Part shown: positions 45,902 to 57,193 of the stretch, piece by piece
Numbering within the stretch: position 1 is the stretch's first letter
How the letters are laid out: the number at the start of each line of letters is the position of its first letter
Assembly: GCF_004337985.1 (NCBI RefSeq)
Contig: NW_021940918.1
Coordinates: 1,054,001 to 1,118,000, forward strand
DNA length: 64,000 bases
Source of the DNA: Pyricularia pennisetigena
Taxonomy: Eukaryota; Ascomycota; Sordariomycetes; Magnaporthales; Pyriculariaceae
Direction of reading: 5' to 3'
Notes under the pieces: model-generated
Databases searched by the model: none
Told to the model about the DNA's origin: nothing
The model's input: only the letters and a program-made list of their open reading frames with translations
Position numbers and translations under genes: made by a program

Positions 45902-48367
45902 TCAAAGCTGACCAAGGAGTTTGCCTACAACACTTGGCAGGTCATCCAAGGCAACCAACTCTTTGAAACCGAGCTGTCGGCATTGGACCTCACACTGTTT
46001 TGACTCAGCCCAGGCTTTCCCGAGAACAACGACAACGGGATAGCCTACGAGATCTGCATCCTTCAGCTTCCAAGGTATAGTCTTGTCACGGTCGTCCAAA
46101 ACAAGATCTAGTTTAGGGAACGCTGGTGTAACAGCCGCGCCGCCTTCGCTCAAGAGATCATATATGCTCTCTGCATCTGCCAGTGCAGTCTGGTTTCTTG
46201 TGATGATGGCAACCTCGTACGGTGCTATAGCCCTTGGCCAGTTGAGACCTCGAGAATCGCCGAAATGTTCTGCCACTGCGGCTATGATCCTCGATACACC
46301 GATACCATGGCAGCCCATTTGAACATTGATCTCGCCCTGTCTCTTGGTGGAAAAGCTATATATTGGGTCTTGCTCGTCAGAGACGCTGCTGTTGTCACTC
46401 TCAGCCTGAGAGGTGTTTGGAAGCTTGACAGTGAGTGCCATGGGTTCCGAATACCTGTCACCCAGGTGAAAAGTATGGCCGAGCTCAGTGGCCTTGCGCA
46501 CAGAGAGAGTACCCGAGTTGCACTTGGGGCAAGCGTCGCCGTCTCGAATCTTGATGAGGTTCAGTAGTTCGCCATCCTTGCTCTCGGTGACGGTCGTCAC
46601 CTGGGACACGTCAAACTTGGCATATGCCTCTTTGGCAAAAGGCAAGGTCGACAACTCCATCGCATCCTGCAGTTTTTGCTTATCCCCTTGCAATAACAGC
46701 CTGCCGTCAACCAGATTGATCACTTTGAGCCGTTTCTTATCGTCGGTTTTGTCAACGCTCCCACTCTTACTGCCGTTTGCGACGACCGAGTTCCACCAAG
46801 CAACTTCAACGTTCTCAACATTAGCGTCCAGGTCGGGTGCGATTCGCTTGACCGCGTGAAAGTTGACAACTTCTGCCCACTTCTCGGCGTTTGGACGACC
46901 ACACGCGGAAAGCCTGATATCAGAGCTTTCTGGATACCAAACATTGACCAGGGTCATCTTGTCCCTGGTGATGGCCCGCCACACGCTGACACCCTGATTA
47001 GGCTTGTCGCCATCAGGCGTCAATTTGTTGTGCGGCTGCAATCTGCTCACGGCGACTTCTGAATTAGCCATATAGTGGCACCCAAAGCAAGCAATGACAT
47101 CATCTTCTCCTTCAGACGTAGGCAGGTGATATTCATGACTGAGGTCACCTCCAATATCTCCTGAACTGGCCTCGGCAACCATGACAGGCAAACGAAGCTC
47201 AGAGAATATCTTGTCATATGCAGCACGGACTTGCTCGTATGTTTGGAGGGCGGTATCGACAGAGAGATCGAATGTGTATAAGTCCTTCATCATGAACTCA
47301 CGGCCGCGCAAAAGTCCCTTGCGAGGTCGCATCTCGTCACGAAACTTTGGAGCTGGAGCACTGGTTAGCTGACCGGTATTGAAGGTGGCTGCAGCAAGTG
47401 ATCTCTAGTCTGAGGCATCTAGCTTACTGATCTGATACAGTCTTGCTGGCAATTGCTTATATGAGCTGAGAGTTTGCTTGACAAGCGCGGTGATCTCTTC
47501 CTCGTGTGTCGGAGACAATAGCAAACCTTTGCCTTTACGATCTGTAAACAAAAACAGCTTTAAAGAACAGTGTTAGACACCGATAATAGTCAAGCTCGCA
47601 AACAGCCCAGGTTGATAAGATCATCGACCCCCTACCTCGGTCATCGCCTTTTCGAACCGTCCTGACTTGGCCCATGTGCCTGGTGAAGATAATGTTGCAA
47701 GCGCCAATCTTGACGCTCCTGCATAAATGGTACGCATAAAGTTAGAGAAGCGCCTTGGGCAGCTGTTCGCGGGGGCCCATAGTTGTAAGAGAATTTCAAC
47801 CTTACCTATGCTCTGCATGTGCTTCTCAATGAGCTTCATGATCTTGTCTTGGACCCGGTATCCTAGGGGCATCAAATGGAAAATCCCAGCGTTCGCCTAT
47901 CGAAAAGCATGTTCTATTTAGTAGAGGCTTCCAAGAAAAGAGAGTGGACATAATGAACATACCTGGCGTAAGTAGCCGGCACGCACGAGTTTCTCATGAG
48001 CATCTACATGTTAATTGTCAGAAACTGGAAGCTTTGCTGGTAGTCTTTAAGAAATGTAGGCTGACTAGACATACCCTCACTCAACTTCCGGTCTTTATCA
48101 GTCACACCACCAGCCGGGTCGTACGCATTTTGCAAACGGACTCGGTGGTCAAGGTAGATAGAACGGCCCTATGTTTTTGTTTTTTGTATTGTTTTTTTGT
48201 ATAATTAGCAACTGCAGCACCAGTTAAAATGCTTGGTAAGATGGCATGTTAAACTGCCGTCAAGACTCACTCACCCAAGCTATTTTGGCGAGGGCATTCT
48301 GACGACGGGGTTGGCACAATGCTCCCAAGTTCGGCTTACACGCCCTTGGATTCACTCTCTGCATCAT
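45902..48367 (-). CDS. Bacterial-type prolyl-tRNA synthetase, probably mitochondrial
   Basis: Seven exons, minus strand: 48367-48275, 48168-48075, 48003-47963, 47896-47806, 47718-47636, 47557-47428, 47352-45902; 660 aa. Class II enzyme that charges tRNA-Pro. Exon 1 gives a basic N-terminus ([19 protein letters not shown]) like a mitochondrial presequence. Motif 1 region: [20 protein letters not shown]. Motif 2: [20 protein letters not shown] and [12 protein letters not shown]. Motif 3: [18 protein letters not shown] at about residue 525-540. The bacterial-type features include THEEEIT and the CPKC-containing [12 protein letters not shown] before [14 protein letters not shown]-terminal anticodon-binding domain follows ([20 protein letters not shown]). 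The join at 47428/47352 was placed to give QITPKFRDE. Head to head with NOC1 at about 450 bp. Confidence 0.92.
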
Positions 48368-48820
48368 CTCCCCAAACCGCAGCGGACACAAGGTCCTGGA
48401 GTCAAAGTTTGAGAGAGATTTTAGACGCAGCTTCCTTCACACTCAGTAGCACTTTTCCCTCTAAGCTGCAAGAGAATCAATGCTCCATGCTTTGTGCAAC
48501 TAATTGACCTACGCTTGCCATCGTATGAATATCCGTGATCCAAGGCTGGATTGAAGCTTGACGCGACTCTCTTTGAATTTCACAAAACGCCTAGCAGGGA
48601 TACCTTAGTACAGGGGCCAGGCGCCTCGATCCACTTCCCTGCAGATAACGACCCCACCAACAAAAAAAAAAGTTCACACCGCGATGGCAGTATCACGCCT
48701 GGCGGAGAATTGAAGGCAAGAAGAGTCCAGTCTCCTTTCCCGAAGCAAAGGCACGTCTTCAGTCGCCGCCTTGCCGGATAATTCAAGGCGTAGAATAAGC
48801 AGTTCGCCGGATCTATCGCA
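48368..48820. other. Divergent promoter region ProRS / NOC1
   Basis: About 450 bp between two divergent essential genes, so probably a bidirectional promoter. A 10-nt A run lies at 48661-48670. Confidence 0.6.
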
Positions 48821-51800
48821 ATGGCACCCCGCGACAAGTCAAAGGCCGGGAAAAAGGCCAAAGCTTCCAATAATACCCCTGCTTTTGACGAAAAGGCATT
48901 GTTGCAACTCACCAACAAGCTTGACCAGTCACTATCCAAAACCGCCGACGACCAGTCGCGGCCAGGAAAGCGCAAGCGGCAGGATGATCACGAAAAGAGG
49001 GCGAAGCCAAAGAAGCGGCCTTCCGACGCCCACGGAAATGGTGACCAGGACAAGAACGCGATGCTCCTAGAGGACATCAAGGCCTTGGGCGGGGACGAGA
49101 ACGATTTGGAGCTTGTCGTCGGCATAGACTCGGATGCGGAGGACGGTGCTGAGAAGTCTACCGAACGCCCTCTGGACGATGGGTTCAAGAGCGAACTGGC
49201 CAAATTTGCGTCAGCGCTTGGCTTCGATCAGGCGCGAGCTGAACTAGACGACGAGAGTTCGGCCAACGAAGATGAGGAGGCCTCAGAAGAATCGGAGGAA
49301 GAGCCAGAGGAGGAGGATGATCAGGACGAAGAGGATGCTAAAGATGAAGAGCACCAGCGGCTCGAACCCCGAGAAGCTGTCGAGAAGGACGAGGCACCTG
49401 CATCACTTGCGAAGGACCCTTTTGCCAGCACTACCGAAAAACCCGAGAAACTGAAAAATCGCCAATGGGCGGGGAAGTTGGTCAGTAAGCTCCCTGAATG
49501 TAAATTGAGTATCTTTCATGTGGACTGATGATTCATTGAGATCACTTATTTTTAGACGATCGAGCCGCGACCTGACTGGCACGCCGCACCCTTGGACAGC
49601 CTTCCGGATCCCGAGTCCGACGACGTCTCAAAGTTCACCCCGGCAATCGGCAGCCTCAAAACCCATGCTCAATATCTTGTCGAAGCAGATGCAAATGTGT
49701 ACAACACGATGATATCTTCGTCCTCTCAGCACAAATTCATGACTACCATCATGTCATCCGGTACCCTCTCAGATAAGATATCTGCCCTTACTCTTGCGGT
49801 GCAAGAGTCACCTGTGCACAACATCAAGGCAATCGATACCTTGATAAACATGGCTGGAAAGAAGAGCCGTGGCCAGGCGCTGGCTGCTCTCGGTGCACTT
49901 GTCGACTTGCTCGGCAACGGCGTCGTCCTTCCCGGTGACAGGCGCCTGCGCCCGTTCCACGCCCAACCAGGGCTCTTAGGAACGCTTCAGCAAAAGTCGG
50001 TATATTCTTGGAGAGAGGGACAAAGCCCACTGCCTGGCAAGATAAGCAAAGTGCACCTGATGCTGTGGTACTTTGAGGACTGGCTCAAGTCAGCCTACTT
50101 TCGGGTGCTTCAATTGCTGGAAGTTTGGGCGGGGGACGAAATCGACTATTCGCGATCACGGACACTCGATTTTGTCTTTGGACTCTTGCGAGACAAGCCC
50201 GAGCAGGAGGCGAATTTGATGAGGCTCCTGGTCAGCAAACTTGGTGATCGCGAGGGCAAAATTGCGTCACGCGCATCCTACCTGCTCTTGCAACTTGTCA
50301 ACACGCATCCGGGCATGAAGCCCATAGTGATCCAGACGATAGAACAGGAAGTCCTCCTGAGGCCGGGTCAGAGCCTCAAGTCAAAGTACCACGCCATCAA
50401 CACCTTGAACCAGACTATACTCAGCAATAAAGAGCCCGAACTAGCAGACAACTTGGTGCGCATCTATTTCGACGTATTCTTGTCTCTTCTCAAAACTGGA
50501 AGCTTGGGGATTTTCGATCATCTCGGCAACACCGAGGATGATAGCAAGCCAGCTGCTCCGAAGAAAGGACGTGGGAAGAAACAGAAGCAGCCTACTGATC
50601 CAGTAACAGCAAATGAGCAAGACGTCGCTCAAAAGCTTGTCTCTGCCGTGCTCACAGGTGTCAACCGTGCGATACCGTTTGCAATGACCAATGAATCAAC
50701 GCTGGAAACACATCTTGATACACTCTTCCGAATCACACACTCATCAAACTTCAACACTAGTGTCCAAGCTTTGATACTGATACAGCAAATAGCGGCTTCC
50801 AAGCAGCTTGCCGTTGATCGGTTTTACCGGACCTTGTACGAGTCCCTACTGGATCCTCGTCTCGTCACTTCCTCCAAGCAAACGCTTTATCTCAACCTGC
50901 TCTACAAGTCGCTCAAAAACGACGTGGATGTACGCAGGGTCAAGGCGTTCGTGAAGAGGATGCTTCAGATTGTGAACTTACATCAGCCGTCTTTTATCTG
51001 CGGGATACTTTACCTGATTGCAGAGCTGGAGGCTGTCTTCCCGGACCTCAAGGCACTGCTAAATGACCCAGAAGACAACGACGATGACGGCGAGGAGGTC
51101 TATAGAGATGCCGATGCTGTTGAAAGTGAAAAGAAGACGGCTGAGGTAAATGGTGGTGAGAAAAAGAAAACTGCGTATGATGGAAGGAAACGGCACCCAG
51201 AGTTCAGCAACGCGCACCGGAGTTGTTTATGGGAAATTGTAAGTTGCAAGATTCTACATTGGTCACTGACCTGCATGCACACTGACACAAGCTCACTCAA
51301 AATAGGTGCCTTTCTTTGAGCATTTCCATCCATCGGTGGTGGTCTTTGCCAACAACCTTTTGGTCAGGCAAAAATCACTACCGAAGCCAGAACTGTCAAA
51401 TCATACTCTTATACAATTCTTGGACAAGTTTGTTTACCGCAATGCCAAGACCACCGAGGTCACCAGGGGTGGCTCGATCATGCAACCTGTCGTTGCCTCA
51501 GGGACTGCAGCAAGTGCTGTCTCGGGTGGCAAGACGCAACGGCCCACAATCAACTCGGAGACGTTCTGGAACCTCAAGTCCAAGGATGTTGCCGCGGAGG
51601 ATGTCTTTTTCCACGAGTACTTCTCGCAGGTTGGCAAGCCTGGGCAGCTTTCAAGAGCGGCCAAGCGCGAACAGAAGAGGGCCGAGGTGGGTGCACAAGA
51701 CGATGAAGACGAAGAGGGCGAAGACGAGATCTGGCAGGCACTGGTGGATTCTCGACCTGAGATCCAAGGTGACGATGACGGTGATGCAGACATGGGCTTC

Positions 51801-52109
51801 AGTGACGGTGACGATGATGACTTGGGCTCACTCCTGGAGGACATGAGCGACAGTGATGAAGACGAAGACATGTCGGGAGCAGAAGAGGTCGACGTGGAGG
51901 GCGATGAAGGCGTCGTATTCAACGACTTTAGCGACTCGGAGGGTGAGGCTGCTGGAAGCGCGTCTCTTGACGAAGCCGCTGAGGCCAAGCGGCTCCGCAA
52001 CAAGGCCAGCAGGGAGAAGAAGAAGCAGATGAAGGCCCTCCCCACCTTTGCGTCCGCCGACGATTACGCACATATGCTTGCTCAAGAGGAGGACGAAGAT
52101 TACAACTGA
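48821..52109 (+). CDS. MAK21: Ribosome biogenesis protein Noc1/Mak21 (CBF/Mak21 family)
   Basis: Three exons: 48821-49480, 49556-51238, 51306-52109; 1048 aa. Noc1/Mak21 acts with Noc2 in early 60S pre-ribosome maturation in the nucleolus. N-terminal Lys-rich region, then acidic region at about residues 150-200 (Glu/Asp runs). The conserved start of the folded part is PRPDWHAAPLDSLPDPES and SSSSQHKFMTTIMSSGTLSD. HEAT-like helices follow (GKISKVHLMLWYFEDWLKSA). The CBF domain includes ALILIQQIAASKQLAVDRFY, RTLYESLLDPRL and KQTLYLNLLYKSLKNDVDVR, then CLWEIVPFFEHFHPSVVVFA across the exon 2/3 join. The C-terminus alternates acidic and Lys-rich segments. The first intron (49481-49555) uses a GTCAGT donor; phase 0 is needed to give GKL/TIEPRPDW. 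Confidence 0.95.
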
Positions 52110-52700
52110 AAGGTCTCATTTGGCTGCCGTGCACAAAATACAGACAAATCAATCAAAAAATTTGCTTGAAAGATCTGACGACATTGCCATACGCGAGTCT
52201 TCCATGGGGGCTCTGACATTGTACCCCTGTTCGTTGTTGTGAAGCTATTTGTTGTGATGTCACTGCAGGATCTTGGCGAAGTGGCTATCTTGCCGTTTCG
52301 TCGCTGGGTCCACTGAAAACCCCCGAAAGTGACGAGAGCAACTTCTGTGGCAGTCGTATTATGCGTGCAGTACAAAGCAGTATTGTATGTATAGCAGAGG
52401 GTGTACTGAGAATCGCTGTTTGACTCCGCTTGTCAAGCTCTAGCTGAAACTCGGCATCGAGAACTGTTATCCGCCCTGTTGCTTGAGCGGATCGGATGAA
52501 CCAAGGCATACATCAGCTTACAACCCCGCACCCGCAATGCTAAACGGAATGCCTTTCGACTCAGCATATGTCATAGGCATGGAGCTTGTAGCCTAGACTA
52601 AACTAGGAGTTGGAGAAGATGGAGATGTAACGGGTAAACGAGCGCATGAATGCTAAGACATGTTTGCATTGGTTATTTCGTTGTCGAGCGAAGCTGTTGG

Positions 52701-52708
52701 TATAAAAG
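52701..52708 (+). promoter_or_regulatory. TATA box upstream of small unknown gene
   Basis: The sequence TATAAAAG is a canonical TATA element about 180 bp before the candidate start codon and about 48 bp before an upstream ATG at 52749. Confidence 0.5.
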
Positions 52709-52748
52709 CCAGTCTGCTGCCCGGCAACTCAGAGCATCTCGACTTACA

Positions 52749-52832
52749 ATGACTAGCCATCTCTCACCAATTCTCTTTCTGTCATCACAAGAAATCAATT
52801 TAATCCAAGATCATTCTGCAGTGTTTGTTTGA
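52749..52832 (+). other. 27-codon upstream open reading frame
   Basis: Short frame starting at an AACA-type context (ttacaATGac) between the TATA box and the candidate gene start at 52880. If transcription begins near 52730 it would be the first AUG in the leader and could restrain translation. Confidence 0.35.
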
Positions 52833-52879
52833 ATATCATTTACTAGCTCTCGATCACTGAATTTCTCTCCACCGCAACA

Positions 52880-53507
52880 ATGGTGTGGTCCCGCCCTCTT
52901 TGAGAAAGCGTCGGCAGCTGTTGATTTGCTTTGCTAACGATGCGTTTCTCTTACCTCCAGGCTACCGCTGATACCGTCGACCTTGGAGAGGTGCACCCGC
53001 CCAAGCAAGAGTCGATCAAGCTCTTTGAGGAAATCGAAAAGGAGCTCAAGCACGAGCTTATCAAGCTCCGACATATGCATGACAGTCAGCTTCTCCCTCC
53101 TTTGGCCCCTCGAAGCAAACCAGGCTATTCTTGCCAGTAGCAGTAAACCATTCGTCCAACTGACGCGAAGCACCATGACCACCAAAACTACAGAGCACGA
53201 GCCAGAGTACTTTGCGGCGGTCAAGGACCTCAGCGACAAGGAGCTCACGTCGTTCACGGTCGACGACTTTCAGCAGGTCCGGGTCGCGGTGGCGAGCTAC
53301 GGCATCATCCTTTTCGGCAAGATCCGCATCCCGACCATGCCGGCCGACGGCCCGGCGTACATCCACTTCAGGGCGTTTTCGACGGGGCCCGATGATCCGG
53401 CCAAGTTTCACAGCTTCCTGACCGAGATGAAGGAGGAGGAGGGCGGTGGGAAGACGTTTAGGGCCATCTTCACGGACAAGGACGAGCTCGAGTGGTTTGA
53501 CAACTGA
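52880..53507 (+). CDS. Small protein of unknown function
   Basis: Best model has three exons: 52880-52882 (the ATG codon alone), 52961-53084, 53194-53507; 146 aa. I do not recognise the family. Exon 2 is clearly coding-like (Lys as AAG, Glu as GAG): PPKQESIKLFEEIEKELKHE, an amphipathic helix. Exon 3 contains PEYFAAVKDLSDKELTSFTV, DDFQQVRVAVASYGIILFGK, PTMPADGPAYIHFRAFSTGP and ends KTFRAIFTDKDELEWFDN. A perfect branch/acceptor (TGCTAAC...CTCCAG) precedes exon 2. The donor at 53085 (GTCAGC) is weak. Alternatives: an ATG at 52940 read straight into exon 2, or a separate 110-aa protein starting MTTKTTEHEPEYF at 53174 with the upstream helix in the leader. The C-terminal 104 codons are secure; the 5' structure is not. 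Confidence 0.55.
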
Positions 53508-54276
53508 ATGAGAAAGGGAGGGAGGGGCGCATGATGAGCTTTGTGATACCGTACGATACCTTAGACCTACTTCAGTTATCGGTGACTTTGTTTGTCCTAG
53601 GCAATATGAGCGATGTGTGCATGTGGTAATTAGCGGTAACTGTCTTGCTAGCACTTGAAAGCATTATCCGAGAATGGTGAATCTTCCAACCCTTCCTACC
53701 TAGGCACTACTCTGCCTTGTCTGCTTTGCTTTCAGAACTTGATTGTGATTGCGCCCCACACAGTCGAACCTCGGCTTGTTCAACAAATTCGGGATTTTTA
53801 TCCTCAGCCCAGGAAGTGCCACGAGGAATGAGGAAGAGAAACAAATGGCTCTGTGAGTTTTTGCTGGGAGTTTTGCAAGATACCTTGGTAGGTAATATAC
53901 GTAGGAATTGGAAACCGAAGGAGATTGAAACATTTTAAACGGGGGTCAAGGTGGTTAGATAACTGCCCCAAGCACTGTAAAGACGCGCTGTGTTAAATGC
54001 TTCTCACAGTGTGTTTTCTACACAGAAAAAATACTGTAAGGCCTTCTTCTAATTCGTCGTGCCTAAAATTGGCAGACAGTTGACGCGACGCCATTGATAC
54101 CCACGACTCCGGACTCGCACTTTGGAACATGATATTGTCAGTCACCAATCCAATGCCGGGACAACACGCGTTTGAAATCGAGTAAGAAAGGGTCAATATC
54201 GAGCTGATAAGCTTTTTTTATTTTTTTTTTTATTTTTTTTTTTCAAACCACATAAATCGGGGGAAAATCGCACAAG
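53508..54276. other. Intergenic, thioesterase promoter
   Basis: No gene seen. A T-rich tract with single A interruptions (54213-54243) lies just before the thioesterase start. Confidence 0.55.
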
Positions 54277-55386
54277 ATGGCTTCGATGATAGCCCCCAAC
54301 AGAATTGTCGGAGTGCTGAGAAGATCGCACCCCGTATCGTCACTGGCCCACCTACCCACACAGACTCGGAGCGCCACAACTGCCTGCCTCGTCAGGACGA
54401 ACATCAGTAGCAGCCGGTTGCAAGCAGCACGAAGACAAACGTCTTATTTCACCACAAGCAGCGACCAAGCAGGTAAATAAAGTCCAGTTATTGATACGAA
54501 CACCAGATCGTTAAAAGCCAGTTATTCTAATTTTGCTCATTACCCCCCTCACTGTAACACAGGCCCCAACACAACCCGCCCACGCCGCAGAGGCTTCTTC
54601 ACTAGATTCTTGATATTCAGCGGAGTAGCATTCGGCTCCTTCGTCGTCACCCTGTACTTCAAGATGGCGGAAATCAGTAGAACGGTCGACGATGCGGCAA
54701 GAACATACAAGCCTGAGACCCCCGAGGCGCAGGCCATGGAGGACTACATCAACAAGCACCCACTGGTGCAGGAGCTACGGGCGAACCCGGAGATGACCGA
54801 GTCGCGGCCGCACCTCAAGCTCCCCCCCGAGTGGCGCGCCCACAGCCTGACGGCTGGTACGCTGATGGGGCCGTCCCTGGTCGGCGTGCCGCCCTTTGAC
54901 TGGACCGAGACGGACGGCAAGTCGTACGTGCAGATTGCCCATCTCGGCGAGGACCTCTGCGGCCACCCGGAAATCGTCCACGGCGGCTTCCTCGCCACCA
55001 TGCTGGACGAGGGTCTGGCCCGGTGCTGCTTCCCCGCCCTGCCGCACAGGATCGGGCTCACGGCGAACCTCAACATCGACTACCGCTCGCCCTGCAAGGC
55101 GAACCAGTACATCGTGCTGCGCGCCAACACGGTCAAGGTGGAGGGCCGCAAGGCGTGGGTTGAGGGCAGGTTAGAGACCCTGGTCGAGCCGGGCGAGACC
55201 CCGTTGGTTTTGGCCGAGGCCAAGGCGCTGTTTGTGTCCCCCAAGGGAGCGGCGGTAAGTGTTTCCCCTTAGTCCTCGCCGTTACATGTGGTGCGACTGT
55301 TTTAACTATTTCTTTGTTTACGATGCAAAATGCTAATGAAAGTACTGGGTGTATAGGCCATGTCAAAGTTTTTACCAGTCCAATGA
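54277..55386 (+). CDS. Hotdog-fold (4HBT) thioesterase, probably mitochondrial
   Basis: Three exons: 54277-54472, 54563-55254, 55357-55386; 305 aa. Hotdog thioesterases hydrolyse acyl-CoA or related thioesters. The N-terminus is basic and Ser-rich (RIVGVLRRSHPVSSLAHLPT), like a mitochondrial presequence, followed by RRRGFFTRFLIFSGVAFGSF and VVTLYFKM, a likely TM segment at about residues 78-97. The hotdog core includes PEIVHGGFLATMLDEGLARC (the conserved HGG and active-site acidic residue), LTANLNIDYRSPCKANQYIV and KAWVEGRLETLVEPGETPLV. The last intron (55255-55356) has a TGCTAAT branch and gives a short tail AMSKFLPVQ; without it the protein would stop at 55272 with VSVSP. Substrate unknown. 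Confidence 0.88.
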
Positions 55387-55904
55387 CAGGCTCTCCACGG
55401 CGATGGGATGAGTGAGTTGATGTTCTAGAGCATGTCATGCTATTGTTTAATATTTTAGTATTATATAGTTTAGAATGCATTCTGGGGCGTCATTGTGTCA
55501 ATATCATTTCTAGAGGCCGGGCGTTATTAGACTAGAAAAGCGTCCATGTTCCTATTATATGCTACAATCAAAGTCGACGCTAATTGCAATTTGAGCCGAC
55601 GCACCCGACCGTCTAAAGCGCATTCATCTGCGGATAATCCTCCAGTTGCTGCATGACATATGCGGAAACAGGGCGGCCGTCGGCGCGGGACAATGGGAGG
55701 GCACGATGCCGTCATAGCTGCGAGTAATTGTGCAAGGTTAGTCGGTAGCCTATCACATAGCTGTCGGGTGGACTGCTAACACCGGGCCAAGCCGAAACCT
55801 TGAGATATCGCCATCTTTACAAGAAAATGGAGCTTTTCTGGGTCGAGTCGACCCTTTTAGCTCAGTTTTACCAAGAGCCGGTTTTTCCATGGACTTTTTT
55901 TTTT

Positions 55905-55930
55905 AAAAAAATAAAAATAAAAATAAAAAT
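55905..55930. repeat. AAAAAT short tandem repeat
   Basis: About four units of a 6-nt A-rich repeat upstream of the APS kinase gene. Confidence 0.75.
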
Positions 55931-56069
55931 TGAAAAATTTGTGGACATGATTGATATGAGCCTTTTCGACGGATTCGCAGAGTCGGAGAAATATAAACCA
56001 CCTTTTGATTCCTAGTGCAGCAGTCATCTCATCTTGGAAACCAATTCAAAAGAGACAGAGAGAGAGAAC

Positions 56070-56092
56070 AAAAAAAAAAAAAAAAAAAAAAA
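56070..56092. repeat. A(23) homopolymer in APS-kinase leader
   Basis: Uninterrupted A run about 105 nt before the APS kinase ATG, preceded by a GAGA tract, so possibly inside the 5' UTR. Confidence 0.85.
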
Positions 56093-56196
56093 GCTCAAAG
56101 AAAATCAGATCTATAGAGAGCTTCACCAAGTATCAATATTGTAATACTTGTCAAACGCCTCAACAGCTGATTCTCTAATCCAAAAGAAAGAAAACC

Positions 56197-56978
56197 ATGG
56201 CAACGTAAGAGATCTAGCTCATTCATACCCCGCTGATGTCACTTACTTTCACTCGCTTCATGAACCAAACACTCAAAAATCACCCCGCCCCTTTCACGAA
56301 GGTCACAATAGTTTTTGAAGTAAGCATCACTAACCAACACATGAATCAAATAAAAACAGCAACATCACCTGGCACAACGGCCTGACGCGCCGCGAGCGTA
56401 ACCAGCTGCGCGGCCAGCGCGGCTTCACAATCTGGTTCACGGGGCTGTCGGCGTCGGGCAAGTCGACGGTGGCGACGGCGCTGGAGCAGCACCTGCTGCA
56501 CCTGGGCCTGGCGGCGTACCGGCTCGACGGCGACAACGTGCGGTTCGGGCTCAACAAGGACCTGGGCTTCTCGGAAAAGGACCGCAACGAAAACATCCGC
56601 CGGATCGCCGAGGTGGCCAAGCTGTTTGCCGACAGCTCCGTCGTGGCGCTGACGTCCTTCATCTCGCCGTACCGCGCCGACAGGCAGACGGCCAGGGAGC
56701 TGCACGCCCAGGCCGCGCAAAAGGGCGACGAGCCGCTCGAGTTCGTCGAGGTCTACGTCGACATCCCCATCGAGGTCGCTGAGCAGCGCGACCCCAAGGG
56801 TCTGTACAAGAAGGCCCGCGCCGGAGAAATCAAGGAGTTCACCGGCATCTCGGCCCCGTACGAGGCACCAGAGAACCCTGAAATCACCATCAAGACCCAT
56901 GAGAACTCGGTTGAGGAGTGTGTCGCTCAGATTGTCAAGTGGCTGCAGGACAAGGGCCTGATCAAGACCAACCCGTGA
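56197..56978 (+). CDS. MET14: Adenylylsulfate (APS) kinase
   Basis: Two exons: 56197-56204 (8 nt) and 56360-56978; 208 aa, the usual length. The enzyme phosphorylates adenylylsulfate to PAPS in sulfate assimilation. The joined N-terminus reads [21 protein letters not shown]-loop [11 protein letters not shown] at about residues 32-42; the APS-binding motifs [15 protein letters not shown] and [13 protein letters not shown]; and the lid region [20 protein letters not shown] followed by [10 protein letters not shown] are all present. Codon use is strongly GC3-biased, as in highly expressed genes. The tiny first exon is supported by the conserved ATNITWH start. Very secure. Confidence 0.96.
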
Positions 56979-57193
56979 GCTTGGCCCGCCAGACAGAAAC
57001 TGGCCGATCGAAAAAAAGATATAAAAAAAAAAAAAAACGTCTCCACGTTAGAGAGGCAACCCTAGCCGTATAGATACTGAATAAGATAACAATGTAAAAG
57101 ATACGAGAACAATAGCACAAGCTGCACTTATGCAGACCTTGTCAAGTATGTAGTCATGTGAAATAAGTCAAGCGTAGCCAATCTATGGCCCTG
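56979..57193. other. Short tail-to-tail spacer APS kinase / VMA5
   Basis: Only about 215 bp separate two convergent stop codons, so their 3' UTRs may overlap. An A-rich tract lies at 57024-57037. Confidence 0.55.

Larger units (their letters stand above)
52110..52879. other. Intergenic, promoter of small unknown gene
   Basis: No gene seen apart from a short upstream open frame. It holds a CCAAT box on the minus strand (ATTGG at 52668-52672), a TATA box at 52701-52708 and the presumed start of the downstream mRNA. Confidence 0.55.
55387..56196. other. Intergenic, APS-kinase promoter and leader
   Basis: No gene seen. Holds an AAAAAT-repeating tract at 55905-55930 and a (GA)n then A(23) purine tract at 56052-56092. 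Confidence 0.55.
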
